From Cryptomeria japonica (taxonomy: Eukaryota; Streptophyta; Pinopsida; Cupressales; Cupressaceae): a DNA stretch of 64,000 nucleotides. The stretch is taken from positions 246,889,502 through 246,953,501 of the forward strand of contig NC_081409.1 in NCBI RefSeq assembly GCF_030272615.1, in the 5' to 3' direction. Under the pieces are notes generated by a model. That model made no database searches. It worked only from the letters and a program-made list of their open reading frames with translations, and was not told where the DNA came from. Position numbers and translations under genes: made by a program. Shown piece after piece: positions 52,881 to 64,000 of the stretch. The first letter of the stretch is position 1, and each line of letters begins with the position of its first letter.

Positions 52881-55800
52881 TTAAGACAAAGTTCCTGAAA
52901 CTCAGAAAAAATGCAAGAAACAAGTTCTGAAAGTCTCAGAAATATAAACAAGACTTTAAAATAGATCCGAGACAAGTCCAATAGGATTGCAAAAGCCACG
53001 TTCAACCAAGGTCTTAATAAAATATCAAATGGAAATCAATAGCACAAAGAATACTCACTCGAAGCACATATACGACTCCCAATAATGGCCAAATAGACAG
53101 GTACATGATGAACAAATAAAGTTCCAATGCAATTATCTTCAATAATTTTAATGGAAATAGATACAACACCACACTATATAAATCCAAATCAAACTGCCAC
53201 ATAGATTTGCCACAACAAACACAGAGTATTCATAGAGTTGTTCATGACAATAAGAAATGCATAAGTAAATTGATCCCCAAACTATATATTATAATCCTAT
53301 ATGAATAATATTCCATATATTATTTCCTACTACCTCTCATATACAATCTTTCCAGAAGGCACAAAGAACATAGGCTTAACCCAGAAATGAAAATGCAGAA
53401 AGGAGAAAATTAAAATCACTTAGAAAAACAGAAGTAATGGTAATGAAGAGAAATCCAAATCCTACAAACCTCCAACTTAAATCCAATCAAAAATTCAAAA
53501 TAAATCTCAAATCTCTGATATGCAGAAATAATTCCAGAATGGCTAACCCCAAAAATTGCACGAGAAATCCAATAAATAATATTGCATTAAAAAACTATAG
53601 GAAAATTCCACCCAATCAAAATATTCCGAGAAACTATATTATCTACCAACCCTTTCCGGATTCAAGGTAAAAATATAAAATAATATTATTTACTTACCCC
53701 CAAATCTCAACCTAGGTATAAATATAATATTAATTACCCATCTAATAACAAGAGAATGTAAATTATAATAACAAATAAAAATTAAATAATAAATCAAGGC
53801 CCAATAAAAATAAATCAAAGCCAATTATAAATAAATGCCACAAATGAATATAAAATCATAACCAACATTAGAAATAACATTTGAACAATAAATAAATAAT
53901 AAATAATCAATTAAACAATAAATCATTAAATCAATATAAAAGCACCAAATAAATATTAATCGATCAACAAAACATTAACCAAATAATACTAATAAATTGC
54001 TCGATAAAATAACCAAACTAAACATTAATTGAATTTATTTAAACTATATGAAACAACTATTAATAATCAAACACTCACAACACCACAAGACGACCACAAC
54101 TCAAGATACTAACACGATGACTCATTCTAAGGACCTCAACTAACAAGGATGACAACTTAAGCCTAAAGTGTATAGAGGAATCTTATGCCATCTCCAATCA
54201 ACTTGCCATTGGGATAAAGACACGCTTAGACCTAGGAGACTAGGTGGAGTCAATGTCTAGTACCTGCAATCCTACAACCACAAATAGCCACGATACAACA
54301 TATACAATAATAATATATCATAAACGATCAAGCAAGTGATAGAGAATCACAATGTCATATCATGCTCGTAGTGAGTGGTATGACATCGTCCCTATCACGA
54401 ATACATTAGTAAGACAGTCACACACATCATAGCATCATCTCATCCAATATGATCATCAAGTGGGGTTAGTATAACCAAGATGCCATCATAATCTCATAAA
54501 TGATATAATCCATCTAGAATAGAAAGTTCATATAGATGATCGAATATAAATCCATCATTATAATAATCAAGGGTAAATGTCATCATCCACATAAGTCATC
54601 ATATATCAATGTCCATATGAAATGTCTAGCATCATCAATAAACATCCAAGATATAGATAGAGTCATAGGTCTAAATCAAAACATCACATAAGAGTCTAGA
54701 TAAGTCTATTAATGCATAAATCAAAAGATGAATCGAGGAGGGAGACTACATGAGATCCTTAAGACATGATTAAATGCATTAGACCATTTATGTGTATACC
54801 AAAGACAATGAAATAAAACATAGACAAGAACATCATTGAACAAGATTTCTATCTAGGATACCTATTCATTCAAGATAGTCTTGAAAGGAAGATAAAATAA
54901 TAGAAATGCTTCATACACTAATCTATGAGAGGAGATGCATAGAAAATGTGATCTAAATAGTTTTAAAAAAGAAATAATACTTTGAAGTACAATCACATAG
55001 CACATAAATTTATCTTGGTAAAATTATTTTGTGAAGAATTATTGTAGAAAAGGTTTTAGTATCTATTTTATTATTTAACAATAATATGATAACAATATAA
55101 TCCAATAAAATCTACCATCATGCATCACCAATTTGTCTACAAAGTTTCTGGCAACATAATAGTGTGCCTAAAATTTATTATGAAACCTCCATCTCAAGCA
55201 TCAAATAAATAATAGTACCAATACATAAAACCATCCAAATCCCACTATTATTCCATAGCCTAAAAATTAATATTCCTTACACTCATCACAAAAACAATCT
55301 TAACTTTATCATAATCCACTCCCAACTTGGGAATTTTATTTTGGCTCCATTATCTCCACCCAAATATTCTTTATGAAATGTGTCATAACATGTGAGATGA
55401 GTTGATCAAGAAGTCAAGTCAATAATATAACTTCTCTCTTATATGTTCTTATGTGTGTTAAAGAATATCTTACACCTCTTCTCCATTGTTACATTCTCGT
55501 AGGTTCTCTTACAAACTTCATACCAATGCATACACATGTAAAAGTAGTTGTCATAGTGAGACATTATTTTTCTATAATAGACCTTGAAAATAATATATAA
55601 ATAATAATTAAATCAAATGTAATGCCCCTCCCTTGGTTAGACTCGATTTAACCTAGTTTGACTATGGATGACCTTTGTTGTAGTTAAAGTGACTATTTAT
55701 GATTTATACTTTATTAATCGTTGGATGATGGTTTTCATTTTGTGATCTATGATGTGATTATTTGATGTTGTTTATGCTCTGACAGTTAGATGATTAATGA

Positions 55801-57276
55801 GATGAATTGTATATGTGATGTTAGGATTTAGTCATTATATTTATCAATATTTAATTGCTCTGATATACAATGTGTTTTATCTTTGATGTGCTTGGGTGAA
55901 AGGGAAAAGCACTGCACTTCTCTTTATGGGCAAGCTACGCCACTTCCATTCCCTTTTCACAGTATGTTATTTTAAGGATTATATGTATATGCTCGACAAT
56001 TTGCTTATGCAACTGTAGGTATCGATCATTGACTCCACTTGAACCTTCAAGTCTGAGCGTGCTCTATAACCCAACGGTAAAGTGGAAAACTGGAGTTATC
56101 AGTCAGACCCTTGTCGTACCATCATTCCTACAAGAACGAGTCCCCAGTCAGGTATCCTTGTATCTTTTTATCCAGTCATGTCGCTCGTTAGCTTTGTTGG
56201 TCCTCCGTGTTTTGGTTTGTCGCAATTCGTTGCCCCTGCGTATAGTTTAATAATTATCTATTATTTTGTGAAAGGGATTAATATTATATTTTAATAGTAA
56301 TTGAATGCTATTGATTAATTAATTAATAAAATTGAAAGTGTGCAAGATTAAATTAAACTAATTTTGTTGGTGAAATAATTTAATTTATTTTATCCTTGTT
56401 GTTAATGATTAATTACATTGAGAAATTAGATATTTATTTCTTGGATTTTATTGTGCTCATGGAAAATTAATTTAAAAAGGAAAATAATATTTATTTATTT
56501 TAATTCAAAATTTCATGTGTTGGGAGTTACAAAAATAAATTAAGTGTTGGAATTAATTAGAGGAATCTTGCATGCGTATGGGGAGTTATATTTGGGGAAA
56601 AAGCATATCTTTGGATTTTTTTTTGGAATATGAGGGGGGGCGGGGGAGGGTGTAGAAAAGTTTTGAGGGATTCCGGTGAAGTTTTTGTTTGCATATGTAT
56701 TTACTGGTTATGGGGTTTTCAAAGGAAATTTGGGGAAAATCTAGTTTTGAAAGAAGATATTAGGGAATAATGGAATTCTGGTTTGGGATTTGCTGGGGAA
56801 TTAGTAAAGAGATTTGATAGATTTTGGTTGGAGTTTTCTGGATCTGTGTGCCTTGCGTATCTGATTCACAATCGTGGACTTCTTTGGGAATTACTGCTTC
56901 CACCTTTGAATTATTTTCCAGATAGTAGAAAGAGGTAGGTTTCTGATTCTTTTCTTCTTTTGCATGTTAAAATTTCTTCTTAATTTGAATAAAAATCTGT
57001 TTCATTGTTTTATTGAAATGAGAAAATGAAATGGAATTGTCTGTTAATGGGAGGTTTGGGTTTATAGGTTTTTGTATTTGATTCTGAGACTAAAATTGAT
57101 ATCAGGAAAAAAATTCATTTGAAGCCTTGTTTTGTAAAATTTAATTTTTTTTTAAAAATTGGGGTTAAATCATTATTATTTTGTGAATCTGTGTATTGTT
57201 TGGATCATGCATTGGAATGGGTACATTATCACTACCTGGGAATGCTTTTGTGAATCTATGTCTATCTGTGTTTATA

Positions 57277-57292
57277 TATATATATATATATA
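57277..57292. repeat. Short (TA)n tract
   Basis: Uninterrupted TA dinucleotides inside the 3.8-kb element. Confidence 0.9.
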
Positions 57293-57380
57293 AGAATCTT
57301 TAATTCATGTTTTGATTTATTTTACCATTTTGTTTTTTTATTTATTTATTTTATTTTTGTCAGCTCTATGTTTCGGGCAA

Positions 57381-57564
57381 TGGGGAGCCCACCCACACTA
57401 TGGGTGGCTCAACCCACAACTGTGGGATGAGCCCATGTTGTGGGGAGCTCACCAACACCGTGGGTGGCTCGACCCACAGTCGTGGGGTAACCCACGTTGT
57501 GGGGAGCCATTCCCACAACCGTAGGGATGGGGACTCACCCATAGTCATGGGCAATCCCCACAAC
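57381..57564. repeat. Cluster of eight small GC palindromes in AT-rich DNA
   Basis: Units such as CCCACAACTGTGGG (57413), CCCACAGTCGTGGG (57473) and CCCACGTTGTGGG (57491) recur about every 20 bases, separated by GAGC/GGCTC words. Surroundings are strongly AT-rich. Confidence 0.85.
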
Positions 57565-57665
57565 TTTTCCCCTCCTTTGTGCTTGGCCGTGTTGACAGTT
57601 TCAACCCAAATCAAATCATTTGCTATGCGATGTTTATAATTTTTCTTGGCAGTTGATGTTGATTA

Positions 57666-57766
<101 letters not shown>

Positions 57767-59442
57767 TTTGAGTTCTTATTACAGATTTGTTAATGATTAT
57801 TTATGTGGTTATATATATAAAATATTTGTGTACCATATTTTTTGAACTCTGGATTATTTCTTTTATTTTTTTGTTCATCAAATTATGAAATCAAAATGGT
57901 AATAATGTATTACGTTATCGTTAAGGATTGAATAATGATATATTAGTTTTATTTAGCAAATTAATAGGAATAAAGTAAATTATTTTGATTTTAATTTGGG
58001 TTATTGGAAATTAATGTTAAATTTGATTTAATGGATGTATAGAAGTTAATTTGGTCTCCTTGGTGTTATATTAAGATTGGATTCCTTTATGTTTGGCTTT
58101 ATGAGACCATGATAATGCCTTGATTCTTGTCTATCATTGTGGGTTGCATGGTTATGTAGTTTAAATGCATTTAGATTCTAGAGGCTAGGACAATGTTAGA
58201 CTTCTTTTTTGAGCATGTTTTCTCATTGTCTTGAATGTAATGAGACTGGTGTGCTGCATGATTTCTATGCTAGTCAATCATTCCTTGTTGCATTGAATCT
58301 CCTTGTTTGTGATCCATTCTAGCAAGTGAGTTAAGCCTTGCTATGGTCGGGACCTTGTCAGCTCATGTTTTGGAGTGTCATGGTCTTTTGATGTATTTTG
58401 TTTTCCTAGGTGCAAGTCAAGGGGGAGTGACTTTCATTGGGGGCTAGGACCCAAAGTGGTCACCAAGGTAACTCAATGAGAATTTTGTAATCAAGTGAAA
58501 ACCTAATTAATGAACTTGTGTGGGTAGTTAGTTCACATTAATAAAGATTAATTGTTTCCTCTTTTACCCTCAAACGCTTGTTTAGGTATGGGGTAAGTAG
58601 AGAAGGCCTGGAATGGTGTTTGTATGGGGGTTGAGGGTCGGGAGAGGTCACTAGGGTAACCCAGGATGGTGGCCATGACCTAGTGAAGACCTACTAGGGT
58701 AATTCATGACAACCTAGTGATGACACTCTTCCCTATTGCATACCTAGTGATAACTTATGTCTTTTATCCTTCTATGGATTGCTGGGGCCTCTAGAAGTTT
58801 GTTATTTTTACTTTTGAGTTTCTATGATTATAGCCCCGTGGGTCTCTTGTGATTGTAATCTCGCAAGCCTTGTGTGAGTCATTTGCATCATATTGTACTT
58901 CCTTCCATCTCTTGGGTTTGGATGATACCTCCTAGCACGGGGGGTGGACTTGATGGTACCAAATGGATGGGTGGAGTGCTTTTCGCACCCATTGGGTTTT
59001 GGATTGTTCTGGATAATGATCGTGATGGCTTGTGGGAAGATTGAAGACTTTCATTATGTACTAGATTCATGTATTCACTCCATAGTTTGTAATCATGGAT
59101 ATTTTATCCTTATGGATACCCTATGATGTAACCGATGATCATATGTATATTCTCATGGCAATGTATTATGTATCTTGATCCTTATAAGACAATGCTATCA
59201 TATGTTATGGGACTTCATTTGTCTTGGTATGTTTGGTTATTGTTTTCCTTGAGTAACATCATTGTGGGGCCTTGAGGACTATTGCTAGATATTATTTGTA
59301 CTTCTTATCTTTATCTTGTAGCATCATGTTACTCTTTGCATTTGTATGGTTTAGTTTACTCATAATAAAAAAAAAATATTCGCATTTTTGTTGTTTATTT
59401 TGTTTAAGTCCTCTGGGCCTCATAGCAGGGCATTACATCAAA

Positions 59443-59875
59443 CATTAGAATTTTAAGGTGTTTGAAACATCTACCCCAACATTCTCCCACTTGTTGTATG
59501 CCTTATAAGAGATAAAGATAGCATAAACACTATCGACTATATACTAAGGGCCAAGAAGTCGATAGATTCACTACACAACTTGAACTTCTCCATGCTTACA
59601 AGTTTTATTACAAATACATAGTATTATTCAAAGTTTTAACCACTTCAATAATCACCCTGCATCATGTCATGAACATTAATTTTCTTGATTTATGCATAAA
59701 AAAATGTGTTCTTTCTAAGCTAATGACACTTGGAATCCAACATCTAATTTGAGTTGTTTGATGAATCAACTCAACATGTAACATAGCATTTGAAGCTAAA
59801 AGGTCTTGTTACAACCATGATTATCTACCGTATAATCTACCTCTATCATAAAAAAATTACCATAGTATACCACTT
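59443..59875 (-). mobile_element. Minus-strand copia 3' end: LTR start, polypurine tract, pol tail
   Basis: In minus sense AAGTGGGAGAA (59482-59492) is followed by TGTTGGGGTAGATG, a typical copia polypurine tract and LTR start (LTR right edge 59481). The LTR continues leftwards across the 3.8-kb insertion to about 55100-55612; its far end is not located. Upstream (59493-59875) a decayed pol tail gives only short fragments such as MEKFKLCSESIDF. Confidence 0.55.
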
Positions 59876-61001
59876 TGTAATGCCCCTTTTTAAATCTTCC
59901 TTATTTTAAAAAAATTAATAAACCATAACTCATGATAATAGCTACACAATTAACTATGTATGAAATATAATTTAGAAATGATAGCTTAATGGTTTATGAT
60001 ATTGTAATGACTAAAAAATTGGAGGAACATTCAATAGACCAATAAAAGCAACCATGAACTTAAATCTATTACTAATTTCCAATTGTCAACAATCAAAGCA
60101 TGTTAACAAACTCAACACAAAGCATAAATCAACAATGCAAACCCAATGCCGAACTTAAGCAATTGGCTTCCATTTCTCTTCTCCTCCTTGTGACATATGA
60201 TGGTAGTGGCTCTTTGATTCGTACATAATTGTATAGTGATAGCACGAGAATTCGAAGAATGTGGTTGATCATGATTGAGAATGATGTTGAATTTATAGAT
60301 TTTTGAGATTCAAATCGATGATCAAGATTGATTTGACAACATAATGATCAATGGTGGAGAATAGTTGAGACAAGGTAGTTGGGAGATGATCACTCAACAT
60401 GACTGAATTGATTGGCAAGTTAACTGTTTTATCTGCTTAATTAGTGGATAGATGAGTTAGTCAGAAAAAGTGATTTAAAAAATGGTGGGTTGACTGACTA
60501 GTTAGAAAAAGGTGATAGATGATTCAAAGGACAAGTTAGCAGTGAAATTGAGTCATTGGAAGTTAGTCACTTTTGACACGTGATGTAGGAAAATGGATGA
60601 AATTAGCTTTCATTGAATTTGGTTTTCAAAATGTGAGAAATTAAATTAAATAAATAATTTTTTTTATTTAATTAAGAGGACATTATTAGCTAATTAAATA
60701 ATTATTTAATTATGGGAAGATAATTGAAATCAACTTAAATAATGTAAGTAAATAAATGGGATTAAATAAATAATAAGATTATTTAATTAATATTAGAGGA
60801 AAATTAGCTAATTAGCTAATTAAAAATTATTTAATTATGGAGTTGGAGGGAAATTCGAATTTTGAAATTGAAATGGAAGAATGATGTTAGTTTAGAAGAA
60901 TAAAGTCAGATTAATTAAATAATTAAAATTATTTAATTAATAAAGAGGAATAATTAGTAAAATTAGTGTTTGCAAGCGCGAGACATTTTTAGGTATGTAC
61001 A
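59876..61001 (-). mobile_element. LTR-like segment TGTAATGCCCC...GGTATGTACA
   Basis: The start matches the 3.8-kb element; the end and the order of landmarks (GAATTTATAGA, GATGATCAAGATTGA, TTTAATTAA-rich 3' quarter, ATTTTTAGG before the end) resemble the Tat LTRs. No matching target duplication is visible (CACTT against GATAT), so limits are uncertain. In minus orientation it would be the 3' LTR of the element with the chromodomain fragment. Confidence 0.45.
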
Positions 61002-61470
61002 GATATAATTAAGATATTAGACTCAAAATGTATCTCAAAAAATATAGAATTTGTTCTCTTATGTTTGTTGTAAATCTTCCTCCAATCTATAGTGATCACT
61101 CTCTATTTAAATTTCTATTTAAATTCCTTTGAAATGTCTTAGAGTTTTCTTGAAACAGGGATTTTCGTCCACTAATAAATAAAAGCTAAAGTTTTTCATC
61201 CTTTGATTTCAAACCTTGAGGGGTTTCATCCTTAGGTAATTGAATTATGGTTCATGTTTCACATGAAATAATAATATCTCCTAATTCATATCCCCTACTC
61301 ATTGAATTTTCTTTCTTATATACCCTTTTTCTTTAATACACATAACTCCCCGTCTACATGACTTTTTAATTTTCATAAAAAATAGATTTTATTAATTTTT
61401 TTACTTTTTTATAATATCAATTATTTTATCTCAAGCACTCCCTTTATTATTTTTCCTTAAGGATATCATA
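61002..61470. other. AT-rich spacer, nothing recognised
   Basis: No ORF or repeat identified; would be 3' untranslated sequence if the chromodomain fragment and the LTR-like segment belong together. Confidence 0.4.
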
Positions 61471-61625
61471 GGAGAAATGAGGGGGAATTATAGTATTCCA
61501 TTCCCAAAATTTCTTGTCCTCAAGCAATAAAAAATTAGGATGTTAAACATTTCCTCACTCTCCCATGTTGTATCTTCTTTGGGAAGATCTTTCCGTCAAA
61601 TCATATGTTTTTTTATTAAGTGATC
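61470..61625 (-). pseudogene. Gypsy integrase chromodomain-like fragment
   Basis: The minus strand reads RKDLPKEDTTWESEEMFNIL and then CLRTRNFGNGIL before a TAA. The WKxLPxEDxTWE pattern is that of the C-terminal chromodomain of chromovirus-type Ty3/gypsy integrase, which targets chromatin marks. The fragment is short and has a stop before RKDL (Trp expected), so the assignment is moderate. Confidence 0.5.
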
Positions 61626-61747
61626 CGACAACTCAATATGGCATAATTTATATGGGTGATTACAAGGTATGTGAGTATTCTTATGTTGTTGGTATTGGAT
61701 ATATTGATGTTGTGTTGTGTGTTTAATGGATTCATTTTATTAGATTA

Positions 61748-64000
61748 TATTACCAAAATGATCAAACTATGGATTTCAAGTTCCAATTAGATGGAAAAGA
61801 AGTTGTTTTGAAAAACCTATCAAATGGGGCTCCAAAAGTGGTGACATAAAAAATAATGGAGAAGAATTTTCAAAGGGGACGAGTAGCACAGGTAGTGATT
61901 GTTTTAATTCACCCTATTAGCTCCTCCAAAGAACAAGGTAGATTTAATTTTGAAATTCAATTTGTTTTGGATAAGCATAGCGTAGTTTTCAATGATATAC
62001 GTCTAAGACTACCTCTAGTGATGAAGGGTACTCCCCTTACAAACTCAAATACAAGAAACAACATTAGATAAATAAACAAAAAATGCAAGAAATAAACACA
62101 TGCCTTATATTATCGTAAGGAAATGAATTACAACATTAAAAAAGTAACACGCTTCAGCCACATGGGCCTTTGTATTACATACATATGGTAGCTAGAGCTA
62201 CAATCTACACTACAAGAATTGTATTCAGTAACCCTCATTCACCCCTTTATTTTGCACCAATAACCACCTTAGAATGTTTAGGAAAGTATAATTTTTCTTA
62301 TTTTTGGTGCCCAATGGTCCATTAGTTCATTTTTCTCGCCCAGGTGGAATTTCATTAAAACTTGAGTTTTGGTGGCACAACTTCCAGGAGCAATAAATTT
62401 TGACTTGGGCGTTCGATTCTCTATTATAACATATCATTGAAAAGATCACAAAGAGATCTACAATGCCAAATGCATCTACATATATATTTTTCCGGTTTTC
62501 AACCTTTTTTGGGACTTCTAAGGTCCTCGAATTTGAGTTTAAAACTTCATTGGAGAAATTTCTTGAGACCAAATTTTTAATATCTTCCCAATACTGTAGG
62601 ATATTGAGATGATTCTATCACCAATCATTTTATTTTTCAATTTCGCTCCTTGGGGCCAATTTTCATGTCCATACGAACTCGAATATGATGACTTACTAAA
62701 AATAGTAGGTGAATATCTTTGTTCATTTCAAGATTCTAACTATCTACACCTTATATGTGTCATTATGGGCTCCAAAATAACTAAAGAACACTACAAAACA
62801 AAAGGAAAATACAATATTTTTGGGTGATACATGATTTCCCTTACACCAGTGGATGTTCCCGCATCATCTAGATAAGGGTTTTCAACATGTAATCGAGTTA
62901 GAACAAGATGACAAGCCAATTATAACCACTCCATTTAGACTTCCAAGAGGATGAAAAGAAGAAAAAAATAAAAAAAATGAGGGAGCTTTTGGATATGGGC
63001 TTTGTCAGACCAAGTACTAATACATTTGCATCATCTTTAGTGCTTGTTAATAAGAAGGATGGTAGTTTTAGGACGTGCATTATAGATTACGAGACACTGA
63101 ACAATATTACAATCAAGAATAGGAACCTCATTCCAAAGATAGATGAACTCATATAAGAGGTAAATGGAGCAATATACTTCAAAATTTATCTGAGATCCAA
63201 GTATCATCAGATTTGCATGACGAAGGCTGTGGAAAAGACAAATTTTCATTGCCACTATCAACACTTTGAATTCTTGGTCATTCCTTTTGGCCTTACAAAT
63301 TTTCCAATAATATTACTATCTTGCATGAACAAGGTATTTTGTTGAAAACTAAAAGATTTTGTTTTGATGTCTTTAAATATAAAATCTTCATATATATAAA
63401 AACATGAGAAAAACACATGGAGCATTTAGACATTATTTTGGGAATTTTGGAGCGAAAATACTTTTATGCTAGAAATACTTAGGAAATGTTATAGGCTCCA
63501 AGGGTGTTCATTTACCTCAACAAAAAATTCAAGAAATCCTAGATTGGCCTCCTCCAACCAATCTAACACAAAAAAAGGCATTTTTTGGACCATGTAATTA
63601 CTATAGAAGGTTTGTAAAGATTTTCTATCTTTTTTTCCCAGCGATTGATTTGACCAAAATGGATCCTTTGTATGGTTAAAGAAAGCACATAAAACATTTG
63701 TAACGTTTAAAGAGGTAATAAGATCATGCCCAATGCTTGCAATTTCTAATTTTTCTCTACATTTTATCGCTAATGTGATGCATCAAAATAATTTATAGGG
63801 GCTTTCCTAACTCAAAAAGGACATCCAATAGAATTTGAGAGCATAAAATTGAGAAAATTAGAGAGATGGTATCCAATCTATGACAAGGAGATGTTGGCAA
63901 TTCTCCATGGCCTTGAAAAATTAACAGTGTACCTTGTGTGTGGAAATTGTATGGTAAAGACTAATCATAATAGTCTTAAGTTCTTTCTAAATAAAAAATA
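61748..64000 (+). pseudogene. Ty3/gypsy reverse transcriptase and RNase H, decayed
   Basis: The protease-RT linker starts DFKFQLDGKEVVLKNLSNGA at about 61770. RT blocks follow after an interruption: LLDMGFVRPSTNTFASSLVL, NKKDGSFRTCIIDY, TIKNRNLIPKIDELI, IYLRSKYHQI, FEFLVIPFGLTNFP (63260-63310). The catalytic A block reads KIYLRS, so its Asp is lost (KLDLRS expected), and the C block is not recognisable. RNase H remnants (FWTM, AHKTFVTFKEV, SCPMLAISNF) continue to the window edge. Frameshifts and stops throughout. The DxxRTCxDYRxLNxxTIKxxxxIP pattern is unlike the Tat RTs here, so it is another gypsy lineage. Confidence 0.85.
62060..62860. other. About 0.8-kb unrelated segment inside the gypsy RT
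   Basis: Between GTPLTNSNTRNNIR and the resumption near 62890 (IELEQDDKPIITTPF) the sequence has no RT homology and no ORF of note. A small insertion is likely; no terminal repeats or duplication found by eye. Confidence 0.45.

Larger units (their letters stand above)
51126..55612. other. A/C-rich repeat-derived region, family unassigned
   Basis: No coding signal on either strand. Strand bias, LTR-like wording and a local 52-bp duplication suggest old LTR or leader sequence of a minus-strand element. The right end (about 55100-55612) is probably part of the minus-strand copia LTR that ends at 59481. Confidence 0.4.

Noticed and set aside
59876-61001. Complete solo LTR with borders
   Set aside because: Start and end look LTR-like, but the flanks (CACTT and GATAT) do not match, so I list it only as LTR-like.

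Overview
The window is nuclear DNA of a land plant, and almost all of it is nested retrotransposons. A plant is indicated by Ty3/gypsy elements of the Tat lineage (gag-pol with a second, archaeal-type RNase H), Ty1/copia elements with an initiator-tRNA-Met-like primer site, a plant mobile domain (PMD) gene and a PLS-type PPR gene fragment. The long elements and deep nesting suggest a large seed-plant genome, possibly a gymnosperm; that is inference. I see no intact ordinary host gene, no tRNA or rRNA and no CRISPR array.

Layout. 1-5007 is the 3' part of a copia element (LTR 3879-5007) that carries LINE-type sequence: an RNase H fragment (1-930) followed by a decayed coiled-coil ORF (1210-2758). 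This copia sits in the 3' LTR of an old minus-strand Tat element (outer Tat, 5008-47653). The same LTR was also hit by a 1.6-kb LINE-type insertion (5513-7129) with a 17-bp target duplication. The outer Tat body reads right to left: 5' LTR 46104-47653, a leader carrying a PPR fragment, then gag, protease, G-patch, RT, RNase H and integrase between 18769 and 11414. Its leader is split by a deleted copia element (19963-43809). That copia is split in turn by a young 18.5-kb Tat element (inner Tat, 23746-42269) with near-identical LTRs and a perfect GCTAC duplication. To the right lie a copia LTR-like flank, a solo LTR of the inner Tat family (49647-51120, TSD GGTTC), LTR-like AT-rich DNA, a 3.8-kb TG...CA element with TSD TCAAA (55618-59437) inside a minus-strand copia LTR, and gypsy remnants (chromodomain on the minus strand, RT on the plus strand) to the end.

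The most interesting unit is the inner Tat element. Opposite to gag-pol it carries a separate spliced gene with its own TATA box, a short first exon, a repeat-filled intron and a PMD-coding second exon with an acidic, arginine-rich and repeat-bearing tail. The outer relative has the same promoter, exon-1 remnant and repeat-filled intron but no PMD exon. The two elements also share non-coding structures: a 36-nt hairpin with a compensatory base-pair change beside the 3' LTR, a second covarying inverted repeat, a palindromic leader block, and paired 39-bp direct repeats. In the inner element a TAGCGCAT/TTAGCGCA short repeat occupies the 5' regions of both the gag-pol and the PMD transcription units, each time in the sense of its own transcript.

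Nearly all coding sequence is broken. In three unrelated ORFs every in-frame stop I traced is TAG (18 in total), and one lies where sister repeats have CAG. This fits deamination of CHG-methylated cytosine. The inner gag-pol also has Arg-to-TGA changes, fitting CG-methylation decay.
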